From Roseiarcus sp963696665 (GTDB lineage Bacteria > Pseudomonadota > Alphaproteobacteria > Rhizobiales > Beijerinckiaceae): 64,000 nt of DNA. Position 1 is the first letter of the stretch; every line of letters starts with the position of its first letter. Location: NCBI GenBank assembly GCA_963696665.1, contig CAVOLE010000004.1, positions 248,001 to 312,000 of the forward strand. The letters are read 5' to 3'. The notes under the pieces were generated by a model that worked only from the letters and a program-made list of their open reading frames with translations, did not search any database and was not told the DNA's origin. A program made the translations under genes and the position numbers. Below, piece after piece: positions 35,554 to 44,681 of this stretch.

Positions 35554-38500
35554 GTGAAGTCGAAGCGCGGGTCTTCCAAAGAAAAACCGGGCGGGGCCTG
35601 GGACTTCTGGATCGATCGCGGCGGCACGTTCACCGATGTGATCGGTCGCAATCCGCGCGGGCGGCTCCATCCGATGAAACTTCTGTCGGAGAGCCCGGCT
35701 TACACGGACGCCGCGGTCGAGGCGATCCGTCGGCTCCTGGGCCTTGCTTCGGGCGAGCCATTTCCTGCCGGCGCAATTGGCGCCGTGAAGATGGGAACCA
35801 CGGTAGCTACCAATGCGCTGCTCGAACGGCGGGGCGAGCGCACGCTGCTCGTGACCACGCGCGGCTTTCGCGATGCGCTCGAGATCGGCTATCAGGCGCG
35901 CCCGCGCATCTTCGCCCGCAACATCATAAAGCCCGAACAGCTTTATTCCGGCGTGATCGAGGTCGACGAGCGCGTGCTCGCGGACGGCGCGGTCGAAGCG
36001 GCGCCAGACCTCAAGCGCGTGCGCGCCGCGCTCGCCGAGGCGCGAGGCCAAGGCTATGACGCGGTCGCGATCGTGTTCATGCACGCCTATCGCTATCCGG
36101 CGCACGAGCGCATGGTCGGCGCCATCGCCCGCGAGCTCGGCTTTGCCCAAGTCTCCGAAAGCCATGTCGCCTCGGCGCTGATCAAGCTCGTTTCGCGCGG
36201 CGACACGACCGTGGTCGACGCTTATCTTTCGCCGATTCTTAAGCGCTATGTCGGCCAGGTGTCGCGCGATCTCGACATCGAGCGCACCGGCGCGCGCGTC
36301 ATGTTCATGATGTCGTCGGGCGGCCTCACTTCGGCAGGCTTGTTCGCCGGCAAAGACGCGATTCTCTCAGGCCCCGCCGGGGGCGTGGTCGCGATGGCGC
36401 GCACCGGCGCGAGCGCCGGCTTCAAGCGCATCATCGGCTTCGACATGGGCGGCACCTCGACCGACGTTGCTCATTTCGATGGAGAGTTCGAGCGCGCGTT
36501 CGAGACGGAAGTCGCGGGCGTGCGCATGCGCGCGCCGATGATGAAGATCCATACCGTCGCGGCGGGGGGCGGCTCGATCCTCTCATTCGATGGCGCGCGC
36601 TTTCGCGTCGGCCCTGCTTCAGCCGGCGCCGATCCCGGGCCCGCAGCTTATCGCCGCGGCGGTCCGCTCACGGTCACCGACGCCAATCTGATGACCGGCA
36701 AGTTGATCCCGGACCTGTTCCCGAAGGTGTTCGGCCCTCAGAGCGATGAGCCGCTCGACGATGAAATCGTGCGGGAGCGCTTTCAAGCGCTCGCGCGCGA
36801 TATCGGCGACGGGCGGAGTGAGGAGGCGGTCGCCGATGGATTTCTCGCCATTGCGGTTGCGAAAATGGCCGAGGCGATCAAGACGATCTCGGTCGCGCGC
36901 GGCTATGACGTCACGCGCTATGCGCTCAATTGCTTCGGCGGCGCGGGCGGCCAGCACGCCTGCGACGTCGCCGACGCCCTGGCGATTTCGACCGTCCTCA
37001 TCCATCCCTTTTCGTCCCTGCTCTCGGCCTATGGGATGGGACTGGCCGACATCGCCGCTCAGCGCGCGCAAGGGGTCGACGAGCCCCTGCGCGTCGATGC
37101 GCTTCTCCGTGTCAACGCCGTCGCGGACGAGCTCGCCGTCGCGGCGGTGGCCGAGGTCGAAGGGCAAGGGGTCGCGCGGGAGGCGATCAAGGTTCATCGC
37201 CGCGCGCAGCTGCGCTATTCGGGCTCCGATACGACGATCGAGGTTCCGCTTTCGACGCCGGCGGCGATGCGGCGCGCGTTTGAAAGCGCGCACAAGAGCC
37301 GCTTCGGCTTCATCGATCGAGCCAAGGCGATCGCCATCGAGGCAGTGTCGGTCGAGGCCGTTGGCGGCGCCGCGCGGCTGGCGGAACGGAGTGTAGCCGC
37401 GCTCGATGAGCGCGGCCGACGCGACCTGCGGTCACGGCTACAGCCCGTTCCCGCCCGTGCGACGCGGTTCTTTTCCCACGGGAGCTGGCGCGAGGCGAAC
37501 GTCTTTTTGCGCGAGGCGGTTCCCGTCGGCGCGACGGTCGATGGGCCGGCGCTCATCATCGAGCCGCATCAGACGATCGTCGTCGAGCAGGGCTGGCGCG
37601 CCGAGATCACGGCAAAAAACCATGTGCTGATGACCCGCGTCGAGCCGATGCCTAAGCGCGAGGCGATCGGCTCCAAGGCCGATCCGGTCATGCTCGAGAT
37701 CTTCAATCATCTCTTCATGTCGATCGCCGAGCAGATGGGGGTCACGCTGCAGAACACCGCCTATTCGGTCAACATCAAGGAGCGGCTCGATTTTTCCTGC
37801 GCTGTGTTCGACCGTGAGGGACGTCTCATCGCCAATGCGCCGCACATGCCGGTGCATCTGGGCTCCATGGATCGCTCGGTCGAGTCCATCATCCGCGACA
37901 ACAAAGGGCGCATCCGGCCTGGCGATGTGTTCGCGCTGAACGCCCCTTACAACGGCGGCACCCATCTGCCCGACATCACCGTCTGCACGCCGGTCTTCGA
38001 TGAACATGGCGAAGCGATCCTGTTCTGGGTCGCCTCGCGCGGTCACCATGCCGATATCGGGGGAACCGCTCCAGGTTCAATGTCGCCCCTTGCGACTTCA
38101 ATTCATGAAGAGGGCGTCTATATCGACAATTTTCTACTCGTCGATCGCGGCCGCTTCCGTGAGCGCGAACTCTACGCGCTTCTGAAGAGCGGGCCCTATC
38201 CGGCGCGCAATCCGCTGCAGAACGTCAACGACCTCAAAGCGCAGATCGCGGCATGCGAAAAGGGCGCGCGCGAACTCAAGCGCATGGTCGAGATGTTTTC
38301 GCTTCAAGTGGTCGAGGCCTATATGGGCCACGTGCAGGACAACGCGGACGAAAGCGTGCGCCGCGTGCTCGACAAGCTTGCCGACGGCGAGGCGGAGAGC
38401 CTCTCGGATCAGGGTGCGGTGATCAAGGTCAAGATTAGCGTCGACAAGGCGAAGCGCGAAGCGACGGTCGATTTTACCGGCACTTCCCCTCAGCAGGCGT

Positions 38501-39207
38501 CGAACTTCAATGCGCCCGAGCCGGTGACGCGCGCCGCGATCCTCTACGTGTTTCGAGTCATGGTCGACGACGACATCCCGATGAACGCCGGGTGCCTAAG
38601 GCCGATTCGCATCATCGTGCCGGAGGGCTCGATGCTGTCGCCCAAATATCCGGCTGCTGTCGTCGCGGGCAATGTTGAAGTGTCGCAGATCGTGACCAAC
38701 ACCTTATTCGCCGCCCTGCGGGCGCTCAGCTCATCGCAGGGCACGATGAACAACTTCACCTTCGGCGACGACACTTATCAATATTACGAGACCATCTGCT
38801 CGGGCGCGCCCGCCGGCCCCGGCTTTGACGGCGCGAGCGCGGTTCACGTTCACATGACCAATTCGCGCCTGACCGATCCCGAGGTGCTGGAGAGCCGCTT
38901 TCCGGTCGTGCTCGAGGATTTCCACATCCGTCGCGGCTCTGGCGGCAAGGGCCGGTGGCGCGCGGGCGACGGGACGCTAAGGCGCGTCCGTTTTTTAAGG
39001 CCCATGCAGGCGGCGATCCTCAGCGGTTTTCGCGAGGTCGCCAACCCCGGCATGACGGGCGGCGAGCCGGGTGAACTTGGCCGCAACTCGGTCCGCCGCA
39101 ATGACGGCCGGGTCGAGATCCTCCCAGGCTGCGCCGAGACGAAGCTAGAGGCGGGCGAGGCGGTCGAGATCGTGACCCCGACCGGAGGCGGATGGGGAAG
39201 GGCGTAA
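35554..39207 (+). CDS. Hydantoinase B/oxoprolinase family protein, fused HyuA-HyuB (5-oxoprolinase)
   Basis: ATP-dependent 5-oxoprolinase-type enzyme of 1217 aa with both subunits fused, as in eukaryotic OPLAH. The HyuA-like half starts WDFWIDRGGTFTDVIGRNPR and contains GTTVATNALLERRGERTLLV and IGFDMGGTSTDVAHFDGEFE, actin-fold nucleotide motifs. The HyuB-like half begins near residue 709 (DPVMLEIFNHLFMSIAEQMG) and contains NAPHMPVHLGSM and GNVEVSQ. It should open 5-oxo-L-proline to glutamate in glutathione turnover. GTG 35554 has AGGAG 11-15 bases upstream; the frame is open further back over the divergent AKR start. Confidence 0.92.
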   Translation: MKSKRGSSKEKPGGAWDFWIDRGGTFTDVIGRNPRGRLHPMKLLSESPAYTDAAVEAIRRLLGLASGEPFPAGAIGAVKMGTTVATNALLERRGERTLLVTTRGFRDALEIGYQARPRIFARNIIKPEQLYSGVIEVDERVLADGAVEAAPDLKRVRAALAEARGQGYDAVAIVFMHAYRYPAHERMVGAIARELGFAQVSESHVASALIKLVSRGDTTVVDAYLSPILKRYVGQVSRDLDIERTGARVMFMMSSGGLTSAGLFAGKDAILSGPAGGVVAMARTGASAGFKRIIGFDMGGTSTDVAHFDGEFERAFETEVAGVRMRAPMMKIHTVAAGGGSILSFDGARFRVGPASAGADPGPAAYRRGGPLTVTDANLMTGKLIPDLFPKVFGPQSDEPLDDEIVRERFQALARDIGDGRSEEAVADGFLAIAVAKMAEAIKTISVARGYDVTRYALNCFGGAGGQHACDVADALAISTVLIHPFSSLLSAYGMGLADIAAQRAQGVDEPLRVDALLRVNAVADELAVAAVAEVEGQGVAREAIKVHRRAQLRYSGSDTTIEVPLSTPAAMRRAFESAHKSRFGFIDRAKAIAIEAVSVEAVGGAARLAERSVAALDERGRRDLRSRLQPVPARATRFFSHGSWREANVFLREAVPVGATVDGPALIIEPHQTIVVEQGWRAEITAKNHVLMTRVEPMPKREAIGSKADPVMLEIFNHLFMSIAEQMGVTLQNTAYSVNIKERLDFSCAVFDREGRLIANAPHMPVHLGSMDRSVESIIRDNKGRIRPGDVFALNAPYNGGTHLPDITVCTPVFDEHGEAILFWVASRGHHADIGGTAPGSMSPLATSIHEEGVYIDNFLLVDRGRFRERELYALLKSGPYPARNPLQNVNDLKAQIAACEKGARELKRMVEMFSLQVVEAYMGHVQDNADESVRRVLDKLADGEAESLSDQGAVIKVKISVDKAKREATVDFTGTSPQQASNFNAPEPVTRAAILYVFRVMVDDDIPMNAGCLRPIRIIVPEGSMLSPKYPAAVVAGNVEVSQIVTNTLFAALRALSSSQGTMNNFTFGDDTYQYYETICSGAPAGPGFDGASAVHVHMTNSRLTDPEVLESRFPVVLEDFHIRRGSGGKGRWRAGDGTLRRVRFLRPMQAAILSGFREVANPGMTGGEPGELGRNSVRRNDGRVEILPGCAETKLEAGEAVEIVTPTGGGWGRA

Positions 39208-39231
39208 TTCCGCGCTGTTGCGCGAGAGCGA

Positions 39232-39981
39232 TCACGCTTCAGCCGCCGGAAGCTGCGAGATTTCCGGCGGTACGCGACCGTGCGATACGACAAGCGACAT
39301 TCCCTGCAGGCGCCAGACGACGCGCTCGACCCGCGTCGCGCCATCAGCCTTGATCTTGTAATCAACGATGATCGCTGTTTTTTCCGCGGGATCGATGGAC
39401 CACTTCGCCATCACCTCGATCGTCTTGCCCGTATCGCCGACCGCGCCCTCATTGTCGGCAGCCGTCGTGATGGACGTCTTGTTGAGGCTGACAAGCTGGC
39501 CCGCATGGAAAGCGAAGAAGTCCACGCCTGCAGAACTGTACCCTGAAACATCCCGCCGCTTTCGATCCCCATCCCATCGTCGCCGCCGATCTCGATGGGG
39601 GAAATGTCTTCGACGGCGCCAAACGTGCCGGGCGTGGCGAATTTGCGAAAGGCGCGGACAGTTTTGAGGCCGCCATCAACTCGCCGAAGCACATAGGCCG
39701 ACAAGGGTGCTCCGCAGCCGTGGCACGCGTGCCCGGGCTCGCCGGCCTGGACGATGAGGACGTCCGCGGTCGCGTAATGCAGAACTTTGAGTGGGTAAAC
39801 GCAGTCATCTGCGGTCGCTTTGAACGGCGCCTTGCCGAATGCCGCGGCGACCGCAGCGGCCAGAAGCGGCTCGACCTCCACCGGCTTTTTCGCGGCGGCG
39901 CAAAGGGCGGCGGACTGGCCGCCGGCGACATGTGGCTAGCGTCAGCGCAGCCAGTGCGAAGAGGCTGCCCGCCGAGTTCAT
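39232..39981 (-). pseudogene. Hypothetical exported protein, two frameshifts
   Basis: Three frames on the minus strand join into one plausible protein of about 245 aa. ATG 39981 begins a signal peptide (MNSAGSLFALAALTLAT). Near 39928-39932 the reading shifts to VAGGQSAALCAAAKKPVEVE and on through KVLHYATADVLIVQAGEPGH, HACHGCGAPLSAYVL and GGMFQG. Near 39541 it shifts again to YSSAGVDFFAFHAGQLVSLN and ends VPPEISQLPAAEA. Both shifts look like single missing or extra bases. I do not recognise the family. A CxxC pair (CHGC) may bind a metal. Confidence 0.6.
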
Positions 39982-40000
39982 CCCGCCGAGGTTCACCGCG

Positions 40001-40390
40001 TTACCCTGGCGTGGTGAAGAACCAGGGATGTCCTTCGGGATCGACCGCCCAGTAGGTTCTTCCGTATTCGACGTCCTTCGGCGGATGGACGATCCCTGCG
40101 CCTGCAGTTTTGGCGACTTCGTAGTGTTTGTCGACGTCATCGAGGTAGATGAACACACCCGTTGCCGCTCCGCCGATACCTCTCGGCGAGCGCATGCTGC
40201 TCGTGCGCCCCCTGTCTCATTATCACGAGCTGACCCTGGGACGAGGCCTCGCCATGCATGCCGCCGCTCGGCGTGCCGACGCGCATCTCCTCCTTGAAGC
40301 CGAAAGCGCGGCAGAGAAAGTCAAGCGCCGCGCCAATGTCGCGGTAGAAGAGATAGAGAATGATCTGCGGCGGTTCGGGGTGATCGACAT
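40001..40390 (-). pseudogene. VOC family (glyoxalase-like) protein, two frameshifts
   Basis: A vicinal-oxygen-chelate domain protein of about 130 aa when repaired. From ATG 40390, MSITP then needs one extra C in a C-run to continue EPPQIILYLFYRDIGAALDF, FLCRAFGFKEEMRVGTPSGG and MRQGAHEQH. At about 40196-40200 one base must be dropped to continue MRSPRGIGGAATGVFIYLDD and end GHPWFFTTPG. The order and spacing match PhnB-like glyoxalases. Both breaks are single-base indels, which raises the suspicion of sequencing error. Confidence 0.72.
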
Positions 40391-40399
40391 GGCTTGATC

Positions 40400-40527
40400 T
40401 CCTCTCCCCTTCTCCCTTTGGGAGAAGGGCCGGGGATGAGGGGGGCCATGCGTGTGATCTGTCAACCGTCCGGCCCCCCTCATCCGTCGCCTTCGGCGAC
40501 ACCTTCTCCCGGCGGGAGAAGGGACGC
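40400..40527. repeat. Inverted pair of interspersed palindromic repeats
   Basis: CCCCTTCTCCCTTTGGGAGAAGGG..GGATGAGGGG (about 40405-40444) and CCCCTCATCCGTCGCC..GGCGACACCTTCTCCCGGCGGGAGAAGGG (about 40479-40527) are in opposite orientation. They are of the same family as at 5768-6463 and lie between two genes on the minus strand. Confidence 0.75.
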
Positions 40528-40533
40528 CGCGCC

Positions 40534-41028
40534 TCACTTCCCCTTCGTCGTCCAGCTCACATCATAGCTCAGCGTGAACGCGAACAGCTGCGCATCGTTG
40601 CCGGGCGCGTCGGCGACGCTCCAGGTGCCCTTGTCGGCGACGCCCTGATATTTGCCGGTCCCGCCAAGCAAGGCGATGTCGCCGCCTTCCGGACCTTCGT
40701 AGGTCATGAAAATCTTGTCGCCGTCGCCGTCGGTCTGGATGCAGGTTCCGATGAAGGCGTAACCTGCGGGCCGCGCTTGCGATTCCTCCATGCAGCGGAT
40801 CGCGAGATTGTCGAGAAGCTTCGACCCGTCGCGCGTCTTCACGATGCCGGTGCATTCGGCGGAGGAGTTGGAGCCCACAGGGCCCATGTCGACCATCACG
40901 GCCGAGCGGCAGACGGAGTAGGCCGCGAGCTTTGCTGCGCCGCCTGCAGGAAACGGGTCGGCGGCGAACGCCGGCGCTTGCGACGCGATCGCCGCGGGCA
41001 GAATCAAGAACGCGCTTAAGGCTCGCAA
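40534..41028 (-). CDS. Hypothetical exported protein
   Basis: A secreted protein of about 164 aa. The signal peptide is LRALSAFLILPAAIASQAPA followed by FAA. The mature part has four cysteines (SVCRSAV, AECTGIV, IRCMEE, GTCIQ), TYEGPEGGD and GTGKYQGV, a beta-rich pattern with possible disulfides. I prefer TTG 41028 because GAGGAGGCGATC just upstream is a near-ideal Shine-Dalgarno; ATG 41049 in the same frame is the alternative. The family is not recognised. It is divergent from the amidase gene. Confidence 0.68.
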   Translation of the reverse strand: MRALSAFLILPAAIASQAPAFAADPFPAGGAAKLAAYSVCRSAVMVDMGPVGSNSSAECTGIVKTRDGSKLLDNLAIRCMEESQARPAGYAFIGTCIQTDGDGDKIFMTYEGPEGGDIALLGGTGKYQGVADKGTWSVADAPGNDAQLFAFTLSYDVSWTTKGK

Positions 41029-41143
41029 GATCGCCTCCTCGCCCGGCATTTCTAAAATCGATATACCACAATAAGGTTGCGATCGGAGGTTCCCCGACGC
41101 GAACTCTCGCGCTAGGGTCGCGCCAAGGGAGGCTTCTCGCAGC

Positions 41144-42502
41144 ATGATCGACACTCTAGAAAAGCGGTCCGCCGCGGAAATCGGGCGTCTCATTCGGTTA
41201 GGCAGGCTCGATCCGGTCGAGGTTGCGGAATTCTTCTTGGGTCGCATCGAGCGCGATCGCGAGAATCCGTCGTTCATTCTCGTCACGCGCGAGCGGGCTC
41301 TCAAGGAAGCCAAGGCGAGCCGCACGCGCCATCGCGAGGGACGCGCGGCGGGCCCGCTCGATGGCGTTCCCATCGCCTGGAAGGACCTTGTCGACATGGC
41401 GGGCGAGCGCACCACCGCCGGATCCGCGCTCTATGCGGACTCAGCCCCGAAAGAGAGCGACGCGCCGATCGTCGCGAACCTGGCCGCGGCCGGCATGGTG
41501 GCCCTGGGCAAGACCAATCTCTCGGAATTCGCCTTCTCCGCGCTCGGGCTCAATCCGCATTTCGGCACGCCGAGGAATCCTCGCGATCCGGCGACTCCTC
41601 GCATCGCCGGGGGGTCCTCGTCGGGCGCCGCGGTCGCAGTCGCCGGCGGTCTTTCGCCTTGCGCCATTGGCAGCGATACGGGCGGCTCGATCCGCGCGCC
41701 GGCCAGTTTCTGCGGCATCGTCGGGTTCAAGACCAGCGAGGGGCGGATCGACAAGAACGGCGTCTTTCCGCTTTCGCGCACCCTCGACACGATCGGCCCG
41801 ATGGCGCACACGGTCGAGGATTGCGTGCTCATCGACATGGCGCTGCGCGGCCAGTCGAGCACTTCCGTTCGTCCGATCAATCTGAGCGGCGTCGTATTCG
41901 TCGTGCCCGACGAGAGCGGGATCGATGACGTGCAGTCCGAAGTCGCGGCCAATCTCGAGACCACGATGAAGCGGCTTCAGGCGGCGGGCGCCAAAGTCAA
42001 GACGAAGCCGGTCCGCTCGATCGGCGCGATGCGCGCGCTCTCCGCGCAATTCGGCTCCATGGTCGCGATCGAGGCCTATGCCGAACACTGCGCGGTCCTT
42101 AATTCCCCGGACGCTCAACGCATGGATCGACGCGTCGTGAAACGAGCCATGGGCGGACGGGTCAGCGCGCAAGATGCAATGAATTTTCGGCGAGGCCGCG
42201 AGACCCTCATCGCAGCGTTGACTGACGAACTGAAGGGAGCGGTGCTGGCGCTGCCCGCGACGCCCATGACCGCCCCGGCCATCGAGCCGCTCGAGCGCGA
42301 TGACGAATTGTTCCGCGTCACCAACCTGCGCGCCATTCACTATACGTTTCTCGGCAACCTCTTCCGCATGTGCGGCCTTGCGCTGCCGTCGGGAACGGAC
42401 GCTGCGGGCCTGCCCACCGGCGTCCAGTTCCTTGCGGCAGGAGGCGATGACGAGCGTCTCCTGTCGATCGGGCTCAGCATGGAGCAAGCGCTCGCAAGCT
42501 GA
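41144..42502 (+). CDS. Amidase (amidase signature family)
   Basis: Amide hydrolase of 452 aa with the Ser-cisSer-Lys triad: Lys80 in PIAWKDLVDM, Ser158 in IAGGSSSGAAV and the nucleophile Ser182 in SDTGGSIRAP. The spacing matches the family. GVPIAWKDL and VGFKTSEGRI are also typical. Residues for GatA function are not clear and there are no gatB/gatC genes nearby, so a catabolic amidase is more likely. GGGAGG lies upstream of the ATG. Confidence 0.9.
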   Translation: MIDTLEKRSAAEIGRLIRLGRLDPVEVAEFFLGRIERDRENPSFILVTRERALKEAKASRTRHREGRAAGPLDGVPIAWKDLVDMAGERTTAGSALYADSAPKESDAPIVANLAAAGMVALGKTNLSEFAFSALGLNPHFGTPRNPRDPATPRIAGGSSSGAAVAVAGGLSPCAIGSDTGGSIRAPASFCGIVGFKTSEGRIDKNGVFPLSRTLDTIGPMAHTVEDCVLIDMALRGQSSTSVRPINLSGVVFVVPDESGIDDVQSEVAANLETTMKRLQAAGAKVKTKPVRSIGAMRALSAQFGSMVAIEAYAEHCAVLNSPDAQRMDRRVVKRAMGGRVSAQDAMNFRRGRETLIAALTDELKGAVLALPATPMTAPAIEPLERDDELFRVTNLRAIHYTFLGNLFRMCGLALPSGTDAAGLPTGVQFLAAGGDDERLLSIGLSMEQALAS

Positions 42503-42510
42503 CGAGGGCG

Positions 42511-43830
42511 TCACTTTCCCTTGTACGATACGCGCCAGATCGAGCCGCTGTCGTCGTCGCTGACGAGCAGCGAGCCGTCGTGCGCCACCGCGACGCCGAC
42601 CGGGCGGCCCCACACGCTTTTGTCGTCGCCGACAAAGCCGACAAGAAAATCCTCGTAGACGCCTGTCGGCTTGCCGTCCTTCATCAGGAGGCGGACGACT
42701 TTGTAGCCGGTGCGCTTCGAGCGATTCCACGATCCGTGCAGGGTGACGAACGCGTCGCCTTTGTATTCGGATGGAAACTGATCCGCCGTATAGAAGGCGA
42801 TGCCGAGCGGCGCCGAATGCGCCTGGATCAGAACGTCGGGCGTCGTGATCTGGTTCGCGAGATCGGTGCGCTCGCCCTTATGGCGCGGGTCCTGATGATC
42901 GCCGAGATAGTACCAGGGCCAGCCATAGAACGCCCCCTGCGTTACGTGAGTGGCATAGTCGGGCGGCAGGTCGTCGCCAAGTCCGTCGCGCTCGTTGACG
43001 GCGCACCAGAGCGCGCCCGTTCCGGGCTGAACCGCAAGCCCCGAACAATTGCGAATGCCGGTCGCGTAGACGCGCTCATGTCCGCCGTCGGGATCGAAGG
43101 CGAGCACGTCGGCGCGGTCCTTCTCGTCGCCGAAGGAGGCGCCGACTGGCGCTCCCGCGATTTGGGTCTCATCGGCGCGCGGCGCGCCCTCGTCATCATT
43201 GCTGCCGGAGCCGACCGAAACGAGCAATGTCTTGTCGTCGGGCGAGAAGGCGAGGTCGCGAGTCCAGTGCCCGCCGCCGCTCGGCAGGCTCGCAATCTTC
43301 TCGGCGGGACCGCCCGCTTTCATCTCGCCGCTGCGATAGGGAAAGCGGACGACGGAATCCGGCGTCGCGACATAGACGAACTTCGGATCTTGTCCTGAAG
43401 GGTAGAAGGCGATCCCATATGGCCGCTGCAAGCCTTCGGCGAAGATCTCGCCTTGCGCGGGCCTAGCGCCGGCGTCGCCCGCGCGAAAGACGCGCACCCG
43501 CCCGGCTCCGGTTTCGGCAACGAAAATATCGCCATTCGGCGCGATGCGAATGACGCGCGGCATATTGAGCCCGCTGGCGAAAAGATCGACCGCGAAGCCC
43601 GGCGGCGCCTTGGGAACGTCGGCCTTGGTTCGCGCTTCGCGCTCCGACATGTTCGCTGCCGAGCGCGTCGCATAAGGCGCCGGCAGATCGGCCGGCGTGA
43701 TTAGGCGGCGTACGCCTGGCGCGTCCGTGCGCCAGTCGCCAAACGCTGCCGCGCCGGTGCGGACCGCCTCGTCGGCAAGCGCCGGCGCCGCGGCGAGAAG
43801 GCCCATAAGAACGAGAGATCCGAGCCGCAT
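42511..43830 (-). CDS. Sorbosone dehydrogenase-like PQQ-dependent protein, exported
   Basis: Periplasmic beta-propeller of 439 aa with a signal peptide (LGSLVLMGLLAAAPALA). It matches soluble glucose/sorbosone dehydrogenase-like proteins: PRVIRIAPNGDIFVAETGAG, GLQRPYGIAFYP, HWTRDLAFSPDDKTLLVSVG, YATGIRNCSGLAVQPGTG, and GDAFVTLHGSWNRS. It would oxidise a sugar or aldehyde with PQQ and pass electrons to the respiratory chain. No PQQ synthesis genes are in the window. It converges on the amidase gene with an 8-bp gap. Confidence 0.87.
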   Translation of the reverse strand: MRLGSLVLMGLLAAAPALADEAVRTGAAAFGDWRTDAPGVRRLITPADLPAPYATRSAANMSEREARTKADVPKAPPGFAVDLFASGLNMPRVIRIAPNGDIFVAETGAGRVRVFRAGDAGARPAQGEIFAEGLQRPYGIAFYPSGQDPKFVYVATPDSVVRFPYRSGEMKAGGPAEKIASLPSGGGHWTRDLAFSPDDKTLLVSVGSGSNDDEGAPRADETQIAGAPVGASFGDEKDRADVLAFDPDGGHERVYATGIRNCSGLAVQPGTGALWCAVNERDGLGDDLPPDYATHVTQGAFYGWPWYYLGDHQDPRHKGERTDLANQITTPDVLIQAHSAPLGIAFYTADQFPSEYKGDAFVTLHGSWNRSKRTGYKVVRLLMKDGKPTGVYEDFLVGFVGDDKSVWGRPVGVAVAHDGSLLVSDDDSGSIWRVSYKGK

Positions 43831-43953
43831 TCATCCCACCCTTCGTGACGATAAACCCGTGAGGCCCTCTCTCGTTCCTGCCCCAGCGGGTTCTCTCCCG
43901 TCCAATCACATGGATTTCATCGTTGCGGGCCGCCTTTTCGCGGAGGATGCGGC

Positions 43954-44535
43954 TCAGCCCCGAGTCTCCCGCCCCATCGCATAGAATTCATCGTTCGGCC
44001 TGATCGAGAACGCGTTGGCGAGCCGGTTGGACATCGCGAACAGAGCCGCAATCGCAGCGATATCCCAGGCGTCGCCGTCGGAAAAGCCGTGGCTCTTCAA
44101 TTCCTCGTAGTCCTTATCCTCGATCGCGTGCGAGCGCTCCGCGACCTTGACGGCGAAGTCGAGCATCGCCCTGTGCCGAGGCGCAAGGTCGGCCTTGCGA
44201 TAATTGACGGCGACCTGATCGGCGATGAGCGGATTCTTGGCGCGTATGCGCAGGATCGCGCCATGGGCGACGACGCAATAGGTGCAATTGTTGATGGCCG
44301 AGGTCGTGACCACGATCATCTCGCGCTCGGCTTTGCTCAGGCCTCCCGGCTTCTCCATCAGCGCGTCATGATAGGCGAAGAAGGCGCGGAACTCGTCCGG
44401 CCTGCGCGCTAACGCCAGAAAGACATTGGGAACGAAGCCCGATTTTTCCATGACCGCGGCGATCCGCTCGCGAATGTCGTCGGGAAGATCGCGAAGCTCG
44501 GGCGGAGGATAGCGACTGATCGGCGGTGCACTCAC
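43954..44535 (-). CDS. Carboxymuconolactone decarboxylase family / peroxidase-related protein
   Basis: AhpD-fold protein of 193 aa with the redox CxxC in INNCTYCVVAHGAI, the hallmark of alkylhydroperoxidase-related enzymes, and the conserved His three residues after the second Cys. Upstream, FVPNVFLALARRPDEFRAFF is typical of the uncharacterised peroxidase-related subgroup. It starts with GTG 44535. A function in peroxide reduction is likely but its partner reductase is not apparent. Confidence 0.87.
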   Translation of the reverse strand: MSAPPISRYPPPELRDLPDDIRERIAAVMEKSGFVPNVFLALARRPDEFRAFFAYHDALMEKPGGLSKAEREMIVVTTSAINNCTYCVVAHGAILRIRAKNPLIADQVAVNYRKADLAPRHRAMLDFAVKVAERSHAIEDKDYEELKSHGFSDGDAWDIAAIAALFAMSNRLANAFSIRPNDEFYAMGRETRG

Positions 44536-44681
44536 TCGGGCTTCCTCGCTATTGTAGCCGCTCGGCGAACGCGGCGACGCGGTCCAAAGGACATCCAGAA
44601 AGGCCGCCCGTCTTTCGACAGGCTATGAACTGCGCCTACATGAGCCCAGCGCAGCGAGAATCATCGTTTCTGAGCCGATGC

